The notes below the pieces were generated by a model. That model was given only the letters and a program-made list of their open reading frames with translations, ran no database searches and was not told the origin of the DNA. A DNA stretch of 13,816 nt, taken from positions 1 to 13,816 of the forward strand of contig CAMLHL010000068.1 of assembly GCA_946479855.1 (NCBI GenBank). Reading direction: 5' to 3'. The stretch is from an uncultured Pseudomonadota bacterium. Lineage in GTDB: Bacteria > Pseudomonadota > Gammaproteobacteria > Burkholderiales > Rhodocyclaceae. Below, piece by piece: positions 6,185 to 13,816 of this stretch. The position numbers were made by a program, and so were the translations under genes. Numbering within the stretch: the first letter of the stretch is position 1; each line of letters opens with the position of its first letter.

Positions 6185-6880
6185 TCAGTTCAGTTTTTCC
6201 GGGCTGCCGCAGCACTGCTTGAATTTCTTGCCGCTGCCGCAGGGACACGGGTCGTTGCGCCCCGGCTTGGCCTCTTCACGCTGGACCGTGGTGCCCGCCC
6301 GCTTGTTGCGCCAGAAGTTGTAGAGCGCCTGCACGATAACCGGCAGGTTTTCCTGGATGTCGCTGACCAGCCGTGCCTCTTCGGCCGGCGGGAACCAGCG
6401 TTCGCCATTCTTTTCGGCATCTTCCTTGAGCATGCCGTTGAGCATGAACATCGGCTCAAGCAGTTCGGAAAGGTCGTCGGCATGCTTGCCGGCCAGTTCA
6501 TACCAGTCGCCGGCCAGGCCGGCGCCGAAGACATAGGAATCGGCCCAGGCCTCGTAATCGTAGGCTTCGCATTTCTCGTCAAGCGGGTAGAGCACCGGCG
6601 CGATAGTCTCGTTGTTGAGCAAGGCGGCAGCGAGATCGTTGTTCAAACGCATCAGCAGTTCCAGCACGGCTTCGACATCGGGGTTGCCACCGGCTTCCAG
6701 CCCCTTGCCCAATGCTTCACTGAGCCAGACCGCCGGCGCCACCGGCTGCGGGCCGCTGACTACGGCGCAAAGCATGGCCTGGATTTCGTCGAGGCGCATC
6801 GCCTCGCCCTGAAATATTTCGGCTTCAAGGAGTTCTTCAAGACGGTCGAGATCGGCGTCGGTCAGGGGATTCGGATTCAT
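6185..6880 (-). CDS. UPF0149 (YecA/YgfB-like) protein with C-terminal SEC-C zinc motif
   Basis: A 231-residue cytosolic protein. Residues about 5-185 fit the UPF0149/YecA helical domain, starting [16 protein letters not shown] with the conserved [16 protein letters not shown] and a central [13 protein letters not shown] segment. The C-terminus is a classical SEC-C motif, [19 protein letters not shown], with Cys212, Cys214, Cys223 and Cys224 (C-x-C-x8-C-C). That motif binds zinc in SecA and many accessory proteins. The start at 6880 has AGGA seven bases upstream and matches the family N-terminus; a longer frame reaching 7057 would run into the mocA-like gene. It lies 85 bases after that gene on the same strand, with its own -10-like TATGAT in the gap, so it is probably transcribed separately or only partly with it. 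Molecular function is not established for the family. Confidence 0.88.
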   Translation of the reverse strand: MNPNPLTDADLDRLEELLEAEIFQGEAMRLDEIQAMLCAVVSGPQPVAPAVWLSEALGKGLEAGGNPDVEAVLELLMRLNNDLAAALLNNETIAPVLYPLDEKCEAYDYEAWADSYVFGAGLAGDWYELAGKHADDLSELLEPMFMLNGMLKEDAEKNGERWFPPAEEARLVSDIQENLPVIVQALYNFWRNKRAGTTVQREEAKPGRNDPCPCGSGKKFKQCCGSPEKLN

Positions 6881-6904
6881 TGTTCGGTCCTGGGCAATAG
6901 ATGA

Positions 6905-6910
6905 ATCATA
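6905..6910 (-). promoter_or_regulatory. Possible -10 box for the SEC-C gene
   Basis: On the minus strand TATGAT matches the sigma70 -10 consensus at five of six positions, 24 bases upstream of the ATG at 6880. The hexamer 17 bases further upstream (CTGCAG) is a poor -35. A 5-bp hairpin (AGCCC/GGGCT) overlaps its upstream edge. Confidence 0.35.
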
Positions 6911-6965
6911 GCCCAGAACGGGCTTGGCTGCAGCCTCAGGCGGCGGCCGGCATAGCTCGGAGGCC

Positions 6966-7538
6966 TTACGGCAGCACGATTTGCGCTGGCAGGTCGACAT
7001 CCTGGAGAACCCCGGGATCGTCCACCGGGCAAGCCCATAGCGCCGCAGGATCGGCATCGATAATCGCCCTGCCGCCCTGATCGCCGGTCAACGCCAGCAA
7101 GGCGCCCAGATGTTCGGCGGCGAAGCCGACCGGGTGGCCCGGGCGCCCGCCGTGGACCGGCCTGGCCAGCGTTGCACCGTCCTGCAGGGCCTGCCGCACG
7201 GCACGGTAGCTGGCCGGCTGGATGTAGGGCATGTCGGCCAGCGCCACCAGCCAGCCGGCGGCATCTGGCGTGGCGGCGACGCCCGCCGCCAGACTGTGCC
7301 CCATGCCCTGCTCCGCCTTCTGGCAAACGACAGTTTCCAGCCCGGCCTCGGTGAACAGCCGGGCCAGGGCGGTGTCGCCGGGGCGGACGACCACGAGGCT
7401 CCGCTCACAGGCGGCGGCCAGACGACGAGCGGCGGCGAGCGCCATCGGAGTGCCGTCGGCCAGTTCGTGCAGCCGCTTGTCGCTGCCGAAGCGCCGGCTA
7501 CGCCCGGCGGCAAGCAGGATACCGACGATCGGCTTCAT
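6966..7538 (-). CDS. MocA-type molybdenum cofactor cytidylyltransferase
   Basis: A 190-residue cytosolic nucleotidyltransferase that probably converts Mo-molybdopterin plus CTP to molybdopterin cytosine dinucleotide, the cofactor form used by xanthine-oxidase-family enzymes in bacteria. The N-terminus carries the nucleotide-binding signature [15 protein letters not shown] (residues 8-22). Asp102 in ALADMPYI is the expected metal-binding residue. GRPGHPVGF (131-139) is the hallmark that separates MocA-like enzymes from GTP-using MobA. Length is normal. Its ATG overlaps the TGA of the XdhC-like gene (ATGA), so the two are translationally coupled. It is the fourth gene of the molybdo-hydroxylase operon, which supports cytidylyl rather than guanylyl transfer. 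The symbol is withheld because mocA, mobA-like and pucB/xdhC-associated forms are hard to separate by eye. Confidence 0.88.
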   Translation of the reverse strand: MKPIVGILLAAGRSRRFGSDKRLHELADGTPMALAAARRLAAACERSLVVVRPGDTALARLFTEAGLETVVCQKAEQGMGHSLAAGVAATPDAAGWLVALADMPYIQPASYRAVRQALQDGATLARPVHGGRPGHPVGFAAEHLGALLALTGDQGGRAIIDADPAALWACPVDDPGVLQDVDLPAQIVLP

Positions 7539-8542
7539 GCGGCGCGACAGGCGTAAGCATCGGTGAATGCTACGGTCGACGTGGCATTTAGGCCATTTTT
7601 CACGGCCGTCATTTCGGCCAGGATGGAGATGGCAATTTCCGGCGGTGTCCGGCTCCCGATCGGCAGGCCGACCGGGCCGTGTAGGCGGTCCACTTCGGCC
7701 TGCGAAAGATCGAAATACTGGAGCAGCCGGGCACGGCGTTTAGTGTTGTTGGCCTGCGAACCGAGCGCACCGACATAGAAGGCCGGCGACTTCAGCGCTT
7801 CAAGCAACGCCATATCGTCGAGTTTGGGGTCGTGGGTCAGCGCGACCACGGCACTGCGCGGGTCGAGACCCAGTTCGATGACCGCATCGTCGGGCATCGC
7901 GGCGATGCGCTCGGTGCCCGGTACGTCCCAGCCGTCGGCGTACTCGCTGCGCGGGTCGCAGATATAGACGCGATAGCCGAGCGCCTGCGCCATTGTGGCC
8001 AGGTAATGCGAAATCTGCCCGGCACCGATGATCAGCAACCGCCAGGCCGGGCCGTGCAGGGTGACCAGCGTCTCACCGTCCCACTGCTGGCTGTCGCCGG
8101 CGCTGCCACCTGCGAGGCTGACTACGCCGGTCGCCAACGCCACCCGCCGGTGCACCAGCTGGCCGGTGGCGATGCGCTGGGCCAGTTGTTCCAGCAAGCC
8201 GACATCCGGCGCCGGTTCGAGGACCAGTTCCAGCGTACCGCCGCAGGGCAGGCCGAAGCGATGCGCCTCGTCGGCCGTGACGCCGTAGCGCAGCAGGCGC
8301 GGCGCGCTGTTGCCCGATTCGCCAACAAATTCGCCAGCGGCCGCCCGGCGGATCAGGTCGTCCTCGATGCAGCCGCCGGAGACCGAGCCCTGCACCTGCC
8401 CGTCGTCGCGCAGGATCATCCAGGCGCCCGGCGGCCGGGGGGCGGACCCCCAGGTCCGGGCGACGGTGATCAGCGCGAAGCGGTGCCCGGCGGCGCCCCA
8501 ACTACGGGCGGCAGCGAGAACCTGCGTATCCAGGCTGTCCAT
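7535..8542 (-). CDS. XdhC/CoxI family molybdo-enzyme maturation factor
   Basis: A 335-residue cytosolic factor that, in characterised relatives, binds the molybdenum cofactor, helps its sulfuration and inserts it into the apo-enzyme. The N-terminal XdhC/CoxI domain shows [12 protein letters not shown] (about 29-40) and GSVSGGCIE (52-60, Cys58), plus LPCGGTLEL with Cys100. The C-terminal Rossmann domain begins [14 protein letters not shown] (about 169-182), with later family motifs [10 protein letters not shown] and [19 protein letters not shown]. The start at 8542 lies one base after the stop of the large subunit gene (TGAAATG), so translation is likely by re-initiation. An upstream in-frame extension to 8878 would overlap the large subunit gene and has no family match. 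Its position between the enzyme genes and the MocA-like gene fits a dedicated maturation role. Confidence 0.93.
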   Translation of the reverse strand: MDSLDTQVLAAARSWGAAGHRFALITVARTWGSAPRPPGAWMILRDDGQVQGSVSGGCIEDDLIRRAAAGEFVGESGNSAPRLLRYGVTADEAHRFGLPCGGTLELVLEPAPDVGLLEQLAQRIATGQLVHRRVALATGVVSLAGGSAGDSQQWDGETLVTLHGPAWRLLIIGAGQISHYLATMAQALGYRVYICDPRSEYADGWDVPGTERIAAMPDDAVIELGLDPRSAVVALTHDPKLDDMALLEALKSPAFYVGALGSQANNTKRRARLLQYFDLSQAEVDRLHGPVGLPIGSRTPPEIAISILAEMTAVKNGLNATSTVAFTDAYACRAA

Positions 8543-8543
8543 T

Positions 8544-10757
8544 TCAGGCGACCAGTTCGGCGGTATTGAATGGCAGCCGGCGGAGACGCTTGCCCGTCGC
8601 GGCAGCAATGGCATTGGCGACCGCCGGGGCGACCGGCGGCACGCCCGGTTCGCCGATGCCGGTCGGCGCTGCGGCAGAGGGCACGATATGAACCTCGACC
8701 TTGGGCATGTCGGCAATGCGCAGCAGCGGAAAACTGTCGAAATTAGCCTGTTCGACGCGGCCTTCCTTGAGCGTGATTTCCTCGAACAGCGAACTGAGTG
8801 CAAAGCCGATGCCGCCTTCGACTTGCGAGCGGATGTTGTCCGGGTTGATCGCCGTGCCGCAATCGACGGCGCTGACAATGCGGTCCACCTTGAGCGAACC
8901 GTCCTTTTTCACCGTCACTTCGGCGACATGGGCGACGTAGGAATTGAACGATTCATGTACCGCCACGCCACGGCCGCGCCGTTCGCCGGCCGCCGCCTTC
9001 AGCGGCTTGCCCCAGCCAGCCTTCTCGGCGGCCAGCTTGAGCACGCCGGCATGACGCGGATGCTCGGCCAACAGTTCGAGACGCAGCGCCACCGGATCCT
9101 TGCCCATCGCCGCCGCCACCTCGTCGAGGAAGGTTTCGGTCGAAAATGCCGTGTGCGACGAGCCAACCGAGCGCCACCACAGTACCGGCACGCCGATATC
9201 GGTCGGCGTGTGCAGGTCGACCGTCAGGTTCGGGATGGCGTACGGCAGGTTGGCCGCGCCTTCGACCGAAACGGCGTCGATGCCGTCCTTGACCAGCATT
9301 TTCTCGAAGGGCGAACCGATCACGATCGACTGGCCGACCAGCCGGTGCCGCCAGCCGGTGAGCTGGCCGCTGCCATCCACCGCCGCTTCCAGCGCATGAT
9401 GGAAGAGCGGTCGGTAATAGCCGCCGCGCATGTCGTCCTCGCGCAGCCAGACCAGTTTCACGGGCGCTCGACCGTTGATCGCCTTGGCGATCTGCGCTGC
9501 TTCCAGCACGTAATCGGAGTCCTTGCAGGCACGCCGGCCGAAGCTGCCGCCGGCGTAGAGCATGTTGATCTTGACCTGCTCCGGCTTCAGGCCGAGCGCG
9601 TGGGCCAGGCCGTGCTGGTCGCCGGTATGCAGCTGTTCGCCGTTCCAGACCTCGCAGCCGTCGGCGCCGAGTCTGACAACGCAATTCATCGGCTCCATCG
9701 CGGCATGGGCAAGATAGGGGAAATCATAGGCGGCGCTAACCACCTTGGCGGCACCGGCAAAGGCCTTGCCGCTATCGCCGGTCTGCTTGGCGACCAGGCC
9801 CGGCGTCTTGGCCATTTCCTTGTAGCGGGCGAGGATTTCATCGCTGCCCAGCTTGAAGGCGGCGCTTTCATCCCAGACGACCGACAAGGCATCGCGCCCC
9901 TTCTTGGCGCTCCAGGTATCCTTGGCCAGCACCGCGACACCGGTCGGAATCTGCACGACCTCGACAACACCCTTGATGGCTTTGGCCTTGGTCGCATCGA
10001 AGGATTTGACCTTGGCGCCGAACTGCGGCGGATGAGCGACCACCGCGACCAGCATCCCGGGCAGGAAAACGTCCTGCGTGAACTTCGCCGTGCCGTTGGT
10101 CTTGGCCGCGCTGTCCTTGCGTTTGGCCTGCTTGCCGATCAGGCGGAAATCCTTGGGGTCTTTCAGCTTGACCTCGGCTGGCACCGTTTCCTTGGCTGCG
10201 TCCTCCGCCAGTTCGCCGAAACTGGCCTTGCGGCCGCTGGCGGCATGGCTGAGCACACCGTCGCGAACGACGATATCAGCCGCACCGACCTGCCAGCGCC
10301 TGGCGGCCGCCGAAACCAGCATGGCCCGCCCGGCTGCGCCGGCCTTGCGCATCTGCTCCCAGGAATTGGCCATCGCCGTGCTGCCGCCGGTCCCTTGCGC
10401 CGGGCCCCAGAACAGGTTGTTGTAGCGCTTGGCATCGGCCGGCGCGCCTTCGACGCGGACCTGCTTCCAGTCGGCGTCGAGTTCCTCGGCCAGCATGGTT
10501 GCCAGGCCGGTGTAGGTACCCTGCCCCATCTCCAGGTGCTTGGAAATGACCGTCACGCTGTTGTCGGCGCCGATGCGCAAAAAGGCGTTCGGTTCGAAGT
10601 TGACCGTCGCAGCCAAGCCGTCCCCGGCCTTGCCCGGTCCCGCCGCCGGCAGCGTATTGGAGGCGGCAATCGCCGGCAGGCAGAAGCCCAGCGTCAGGCC
10701 GGCGCTGCCTTGCAGAAAACGGCGGCGGCTGAGGTTTTCAATAGTGATCTCTGACAT
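8544..10757 (-). CDS. Molybdopterin-binding large subunit of a periplasmic molybdo-hydroxylase (isoquinoline 1-oxidoreductase beta / aldehyde dehydrogenase type)
   Basis: A 737-residue xanthine-oxidase-family catalytic subunit. It probably oxidises an aldehyde or N-heterocycle with water as oxygen donor. The N-terminus is a Tat signal: SRRRFLQG (residues 10-17), then a hydrophobic stretch to about residue 33 with AIAAS. Cofactor motifs are in the expected order: [20 protein letters not shown] (74-93), HAAMEPMNC (351-359) and GGSFGRR (403-409). Near the end, GIGEPGVPP holds the catalytic base, probably Glu703. Length matches IorB-type subunits. GAGGAG six bases upstream decides the start. It follows the 2Fe-2S subunit gene after ten bases. 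No FAD subunit is present, as is usual for this two-subunit class. The substrate cannot be read from sequence; the divergent AraC regulator makes an aldehyde my first guess. Confidence 0.93.
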   Translation of the reverse strand: MSEITIENLSRRRFLQGSAGLTLGFCLPAIAASNTLPAAGPGKAGDGLAATVNFEPNAFLRIGADNSVTVISKHLEMGQGTYTGLATMLAEELDADWKQVRVEGAPADAKRYNNLFWGPAQGTGGSTAMANSWEQMRKAGAAGRAMLVSAAARRWQVGAADIVVRDGVLSHAASGRKASFGELAEDAAKETVPAEVKLKDPKDFRLIGKQAKRKDSAAKTNGTAKFTQDVFLPGMLVAVVAHPPQFGAKVKSFDATKAKAIKGVVEVVQIPTGVAVLAKDTWSAKKGRDALSVVWDESAAFKLGSDEILARYKEMAKTPGLVAKQTGDSGKAFAGAAKVVSAAYDFPYLAHAAMEPMNCVVRLGADGCEVWNGEQLHTGDQHGLAHALGLKPEQVKINMLYAGGSFGRRACKDSDYVLEAAQIAKAINGRAPVKLVWLREDDMRGGYYRPLFHHALEAAVDGSGQLTGWRHRLVGQSIVIGSPFEKMLVKDGIDAVSVEGAANLPYAIPNLTVDLHTPTDIGVPVLWWRSVGSSHTAFSTETFLDEVAAAMGKDPVALRLELLAEHPRHAGVLKLAAEKAGWGKPLKAAAGERRGRGVAVHESFNSYVAHVAEVTVKKDGSLKVDRIVSAVDCGTAINPDNIRSQVEGGIGFALSSLFEEITLKEGRVEQANFDSFPLLRIADMPKVEVHIVPSAAAPTGIGEPGVPPVAPAVANAIAAATGKRLRRLPFNTAELVA

Positions 10758-10767
10758 GTTGCTCTCC

Positions 10768-11226
10768 TCAGGCCAATGCCCTGGCGGCTTCGTGGATGGC
10801 GGCACGGATGCGGACATAGGTGGCGCAGCGGCAGAGGTTGCCCGACATCGCGTCGTCGATGTCGGCATCGCTCGGCTTGCGGTTGTGGCTGAGCAGCGCG
10901 ACGGCGCTCATGATCTGCCCGGACTGGCAGTAGCCGCACTGCACGACGTCGAGCTTGCGCCAGGCCTCCTGCACCGCCTTGCCTACTTTTCCAGCATCGA
11001 CGGCTTCGATGGTCGTGATTTTGCGGCCGATGACCGACGACACCGGGGTCATGCAGGCGCGAACCGGCGCGCCGTCGAGGTGCACGGTACAGGCACCGCA
11101 CAGCGCCTGGCCGCAGCCGTATTTCGTGCCGGTCATCTGCAGCGTGTCGCGCAGCACCCAGAGCAGCGGCGTATCCGGCTCGACATCGGCCTTGACCGCC
11201 TTGCCATTGACATTCAGTTGAATCAT
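10768..11226 (-). CDS. 2Fe-2S subunit of the molybdo-hydroxylase (isoquinoline 1-oxidoreductase alpha type)
   Basis: A 152-residue electron-transfer subunit with two 2Fe-2S clusters. The plant-ferredoxin-like cluster uses Cys38, Cys43, Cys46 and Cys58 ([13 protein letters not shown] and ACMTP). The helical cluster uses Cys97 and Cys100 (QCGYCQSG) and Cys132 and Cys134 (NLCRC). All eight are present. There is no signal peptide, whereas the large subunit has a Tat signal, so this subunit is expected to be exported folded as a passenger on its partner. The start at 11226 has GAGGAG seven bases upstream; a longer in-frame start at 11262 has no such site and would not match the family. It is the first gene of a minus-strand operon and is divergent from the AraC gene across 178 bases. 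Electrons probably pass to a periplasmic or membrane acceptor outside the operon. Confidence 0.94.
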   Translation of the reverse strand: MIQLNVNGKAVKADVEPDTPLLWVLRDTLQMTGTKYGCGQALCGACTVHLDGAPVRACMTPVSSVIGRKITTIEAVDAGKVGKAVQEAWRKLDVVQCGYCQSGQIMSAVALLSHNRKPSDADIDDAMSGNLCRCATYVRIRAAIHEAARALA

Positions 11227-11404
11227 TTGCGGGCTCCTCGTAGGGGTTGGGGTTCCGGCCATCCTGGTCGCCGGTTTGTGCCATTCAGTTTGGGCGCAGC
11301 CGGGGCCGGACCGTTAACCGGAAAATCCAGACTTGTTGCCTGATCCTCCAGAATCGCGTTGCCAACGCTCGTCAGCCGACGCCAAAACCGCTAATCTGAT
11401 CGCC
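11227..11404. promoter_or_regulatory. Divergent promoter region between the molybdo-hydroxylase operon and its putative AraC regulator
   Basis: The 178-base gap must hold the promoters of both units. GTTTGTGCC (11274-11282) and GTTTGGGCG (11288-11296) form an imperfect direct repeat with a 14-base period, the kind of arrangement AraC proteins can bind. The element CCGTTAACCGG lies at about 11312-11322. I could not find a convincing -35/-10 pair for either strand. The role as regulator target is inferred from the divergent layout. Confidence 0.4.
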
Positions 11405-12394
11405 ATGGATACTGCCGTTCAGACCACCGCGCCCGAAATTGATTCCATTGCCATGGAAAGCGCCCGGCTGGCCAGCCAGCGCGAGGAACTCGCCGGGATC
11501 ATCCGGCGCCATTGCCGCGGCGACGGCGCGCAGTCGACCGCCATCCCGGGGCTGACGCTGTTCCGCGGTTCAAGCTGTGCCGCACCGACCTGCGCCATCA
11601 TGACCTCGGTGTTCGCGATGATGGCGCAGGGCGCCAAGCGCATTCTGGTCGGCGACGATGCCTACGACTACGATGCCCGCCATTACCTGATCTCCTCGGT
11701 CGACCTGCCGATGTTCTCGCGCATCACCCACGCCTGTTCCGCGCAACCCTACCTCGGGCTGGCAGTGAACATCGACCCGTTGAAGATCGGTGAACTGGCT
11801 GCCGCAATGCCGCGCAATCGTGCCCCGGAAGCGGTCGACCGTGGCATTGCCGTCGGCCTGCTCAGCGCCGATATCCAGAATGCCGCGCTGCGCCTCGCCC
11901 GCCTGCTCGACACCCCGGCCGATATTCCGGTGCTGGCGCCGATCATTGAACGCGAACTGCTGTATCGCGTGCTCACCGGCCCGCTCGGTGGACGCCTGCG
12001 TCAGGCGACGGTCAGCGGCAGCCACAGCCACCAGATCGTCCGCGCCATCGACTGGCTCAAGGCCAACCTTGAGCAGCCGGTCAGCATCGACCAGCTGGCC
12101 AGCCTGGCCAACATGAGCAAGTCGTCGCTGCACTACCACTTCAAGGCGCTGACGGCGATGACGCCGCTGCAGTACCAGAAGCAACTGCGCCTGCACGAAG
12201 CGCGCCGCTTGATGCTGCTCGCCGACCATGACGCGGCGTCGGCCGCCCATCGCGTCGGTTACGAAAGCCCGTCGCAGTTCAGTCGCGAATACCGCCGCAT
12301 GTTCGGCGCCCCGCCGGCCCGCGACGTCGCCCAGTTGCGGCTGGTCGCCCCCAGTGAACAGCGCCCTGAATTATTGGCCGCGGCCACTGTCTGA
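11405..12394 (+). CDS. AraC family transcriptional regulator (AraC_N type, YqhC-like)
   Basis: A 329-residue regulator. Residues about 45-205 match the AraC_N type of sensor domain, with [20 protein letters not shown] and [13 protein letters not shown]. The C-terminal 100 residues are two helix-turn-helix units: [20 protein letters not shown], then [20 protein letters not shown]. Cysteines sit at 37, 58, 63 and 111; the pair in SSCAAPTC is in the part of the domain where other members often have proline and other residues, so a redox or electrophile switch is conceivable. I chose ATG 11405 by fit to the family; no clear Shine-Dalgarno is present, so ATG 11453 is a fallback, and an in-frame start at 11333 has no support. 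It is divergent from the molybdo-hydroxylase operon and 22 bases ahead of msrB. Related regulators respond to aldehydes. Likely target: the divergent operon. Confidence 0.92.
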   Translation: MDTAVQTTAPEIDSIAMESARLASQREELAGIIRRHCRGDGAQSTAIPGLTLFRGSSCAAPTCAIMTSVFAMMAQGAKRILVGDDAYDYDARHYLISSVDLPMFSRITHACSAQPYLGLAVNIDPLKIGELAAAMPRNRAPEAVDRGIAVGLLSADIQNAALRLARLLDTPADIPVLAPIIERELLYRVLTGPLGGRLRQATVSGSHSHQIVRAIDWLKANLEQPVSIDQLASLANMSKSSLHYHFKALTAMTPLQYQKQLRLHEARRLMLLADHDAASAAHRVGYESPSQFSREYRRMFGAPPARDVAQLRLVAPSEQRPELLAAATV

Positions 12395-12416
12395 CGGCAA
12401 AATCAAGGACAACGAG

Positions 12417-12812
12417 ATGCCGAAAATCGAAAAATCCGACGCCGAATGGCGCCGCCAGCTGGACGAAGAACAATACCGGGTCACCCGCCAGAAAGGTACG
12501 GAGCGCGCCTTTACCGGCCAATACTGGGATTGCCACGACGATGGCACCTACCGCTGTGTCTGCTGCGGGGCACCGCTCTTCCGCTCCGAGACCAAGTTTG
12601 ATTCGGGTTGCGGCTGGCCCAGTTTCCATACGCCGAACGATGAAAAACTGGTCGATGAGCATGTCGACCGTAGCTTCGGCATGCTGCGCACCGAAGTGAC
12701 CTGCCATGAATGCGGCGCCCACCTCGGCCATGTTTTCCCGGACGGCCCGGCGCCGACCGGGCTGCGCTACTGCATTAACTCGGCTTCGCTGAAGCTCGAC
12801 AAAGACCAATAA
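12417..12812 (+). CDS. msrB: Peptide-methionine (R)-S-oxide reductase MsrB
   Basis: A 131-residue cytosolic repair enzyme that reduces methionine-R-sulfoxide in proteins using thioredoxin. The catalytic cysteine is Cys119 in RYCINSASL. Cys65 in [10 protein letters not shown] is the usual resolving cysteine. A structural zinc site is formed by Cys47/Cys50 (CVCC) and Cys96/Cys99 (CHEC). Other hallmarks are [19 protein letters not shown] and [10 protein letters not shown]. Length is that of a single-domain MsrB. The start at 12417 has AAGGA seven bases upstream and follows the AraC stop by 22 bases. The MFS gene follows 13 bases after its stop, so the three genes are probably co-transcribed. Grouping with a cysteine-bearing regulator and an oxidoreductase operon fits an oxidant or electrophile response, though msrB genes also occur in unrelated settings. 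Confidence 0.96.
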   Translation: MPKIEKSDAEWRRQLDEEQYRVTRQKGTERAFTGQYWDCHDDGTYRCVCCGAPLFRSETKFDSGCGWPSFHTPNDEKLVDEHVDRSFGMLRTEVTCHECGAHLGHVFPDGPAPTGLRYCINSASLKLDKDQ

Positions 12813-12825
12813 AAGGCTCTCCCGG

Positions 12826-13816
12826 ATGACCGTTACCACCCTGCCCGCCACCTCGCGTGGCGATGTCGAAGTCATTTCCGTGATCGGCTTCGTACACGGC
12901 GTTTCGCACTTTTTCCACCTCCTGCTGCCACCGCTCTTTCCCTGGCTGATGCCGGAATTCGGCCTGAGTTTCACGGCCATCGGCACGACGATGACGGTAT
13001 TTTTCGTAGTTTCCGGGATTGGCCAGGCCACCGCCGGCTTTCTCGTCGACCGTTTAGGGGCCGCCCGCGTTCTCGGCGGCGGCATTGCCTGCTTTGCGCT
13101 GGCCGGACTGGTCCTGCATTTCGCCACCGGCTACCCGATGCTGATCGCCGTCGCGGCGCTGGCCGGCCTGGGCAACAGTGTCTTTCATCCGGCCGACTTC
13201 ACGGTCCTCAACCGCCACGTTTCGCAAGCCCGCCTCGGCCATGCCTTCTCGATGCATGGCCTGTCGGGCAATCTGGGTTGGGCGGCAGCGCCCATGTTCC
13301 TGACCGGTATTGCCACGGCCTATGGCTGGCGCGATGCCGCCCTCGGCGCCAGCCTGGTCGCCCTGCTGGCCCTTGGGCTGCTGTTCTGGCGCCGGGAAGC
13401 CGTCGCCGATCCGCTCGACCACCACGCCGATGCGGCCGGCGAGACGCCAGGATCCACCTTCGCCTTCCTGTCATCGCCGGCCGTCTGGCTGTGCTTCATG
13501 TTCTTTCTGCTGATCACCACCGCCTTCGGCGCCATCCAGAACTTCGCCAGCCCTATCCTGCAGGCGCTCTACGGCTTGTCGATCACCACGGCAGCCATGG
13601 CGCTATCGACCTATCTGGTCGGCGGCGCAGCCGGCATCGTGCTCGGCGGCTTTCTCGCCCAGAAGGGCGAACACGATCACCTGATCGCCGGCGCCCTGGG
13701 CCTTGCCGCCCTGCTCGCCATCCTGCTCGCCGCCGGGGTCATGCCGGCTTGGAGCATCCTCCCGCTGATGGCCGGCATCGGCTTCTGCACCGGCATCGCC
13801 GGGCCGTCGCGCGACC
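12826..13816 (+). CDS. MFS transporter, 3' end cut by the window
   Basis: An inner-membrane major facilitator protein; 330 residues are visible and the frame is open at the window edge. It is strongly hydrophobic with many predicted membrane helices; the first begins near residue 17 (VISVIGFVHGVSHFFHLLLP). A motif-A-like loop, GFLVDRLGAARVL, lies at residues 71-83. A second hydrophobic half begins after a polar linker near residues 198-212. The visible end, IAGPSRD, is a pattern seen in the C-terminal half of many MFS exporters. The N-terminus (HGVSHFFHLLLPPLFPWL) reminds me of fosmidomycin-resistance-like exporters, but the substrate is not readable. Start ATG 12826 has AAAAGG nine bases upstream and follows msrB by 13 bases. 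It could export a toxic product or substrate linked to the neighbouring regulator, by inference only. Confidence 0.9.
   Translation, partial: MTVTTLPATSRGDVEVISVIGFVHGVSHFFHLLLPPLFPWLMPEFGLSFTAIGTTMTVFFVVSGIGQATAGFLVDRLGAARVLGGGIACFALAGLVLHFATGYPMLIAVAALAGLGNSVFHPADFTVLNRHVSQARLGHAFSMHGLSGNLGWAAAPMFLTGIATAYGWRDAALGASLVALLALGLLFWRREAVADPLDHHADAAGETPGSTFAFLSSPAVWLCFMFFLLITTAFGAIQNFASPILQALYGLSITTAAMALSTYLVGGAAGIVLGGFLAQKGEHDHLIAGALGLAALLAILLAAGVMPAWSILPLMAGIGFCTGIAGPSRD

Noticed and set aside
5885..6904. Plus-strand open frame (339 codons) over the terminator and opposite the SEC-C gene
   Set aside because: It crosses a perfect intrinsic terminator and a nested hairpin and is antisense to a recognised protein; no family match.
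7543..8878. Longer version of the XdhC-like protein starting at 8878
   Set aside because: The extra 112 residues overlap the large subunit gene and resemble no XdhC N-terminus. ATG 8542, one base after the upstream stop, gives the normal family start.
8310..10754. Very long plus-strand open frame (814 codons) opposite the molybdopterin subunit gene
   Set aside because: It is antisense to a gene with clear family motifs throughout and has no ribosome site or recognisable domain. High GC makes stop codons rare on the opposite strand.

Overview
The window is a GC-rich chromosomal segment, with one visibly AT-richer patch around 5240-5770. It most resembles a betaproteobacterium of the Rhodocyclaceae (Dechloromonas/Azonexus-like). 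That placement rests on gene content and protein style: a small c8-type cytochrome c, soluble CZB chemoreceptors, globin-coupled GGDEF-EAL proteins and Ub-Mut7-C proteins. It is inference from memory, not a database result. I see no rRNA, tRNA, CRISPR array, insertion sequence or phage gene.

Layout. (1) 1-298: the 3' end of a class I cytochrome c gene with a clear intrinsic terminator. (2) 347-3729 (+): two tandem dyads, then a two-gene signalling operon. A soluble methyl-accepting protein with a C-terminal CZB zinc domain overlaps by ATGA a globin-PAS-GGDEF-EAL protein. (3) 3898-5577: an acidic small protein (-) divergent from a Ub-Mut7-C/PIN RNase-like protein (+), then a low-GC orphan gene (-). 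(4) 5578-6184: about 600 bases without a convincing protein. They hold TGCAT repeats, palindromes, stem-loops, a perfect bidirectional terminator and a nested hairpin, and are a candidate non-coding RNA or regulatory region. (5) 11226 down to 6185 (-): a molybdo-hydroxylase operon. Its order is a 2Fe-2S subunit, a Tat-targeted molybdopterin subunit, an XdhC-type maturation factor and a MocA-type cytidylyltransferase, followed by a UPF0149/SEC-C protein that probably has its own promoter. (6) 11405-13816 (+): an AraC regulator divergent from that operon, then msrB and an MFS transporter that runs off the end.

How the genes may work together. The coupled chemoreceptor/globin pair looks like an intracellular module joining zinc or redox state and heme-ligand (O2/NO/CO) sensing to chemotaxis and c-di-GMP turnover. 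The molybdo-hydroxylase operon carries its own cofactor cytidylylation and insertion genes. It faces an AraC regulator whose N-terminal domain has several cysteines. With msrB and an exporter behind the regulator, an aldehyde or electrophile/oxidant response is a reasonable but unproven reading.

I do not see one unmistakably new defence or mobile system. The least explained parts are the 5578-6184 region, the missing zinc histidine in the CZB domain, and the two orphan small genes.
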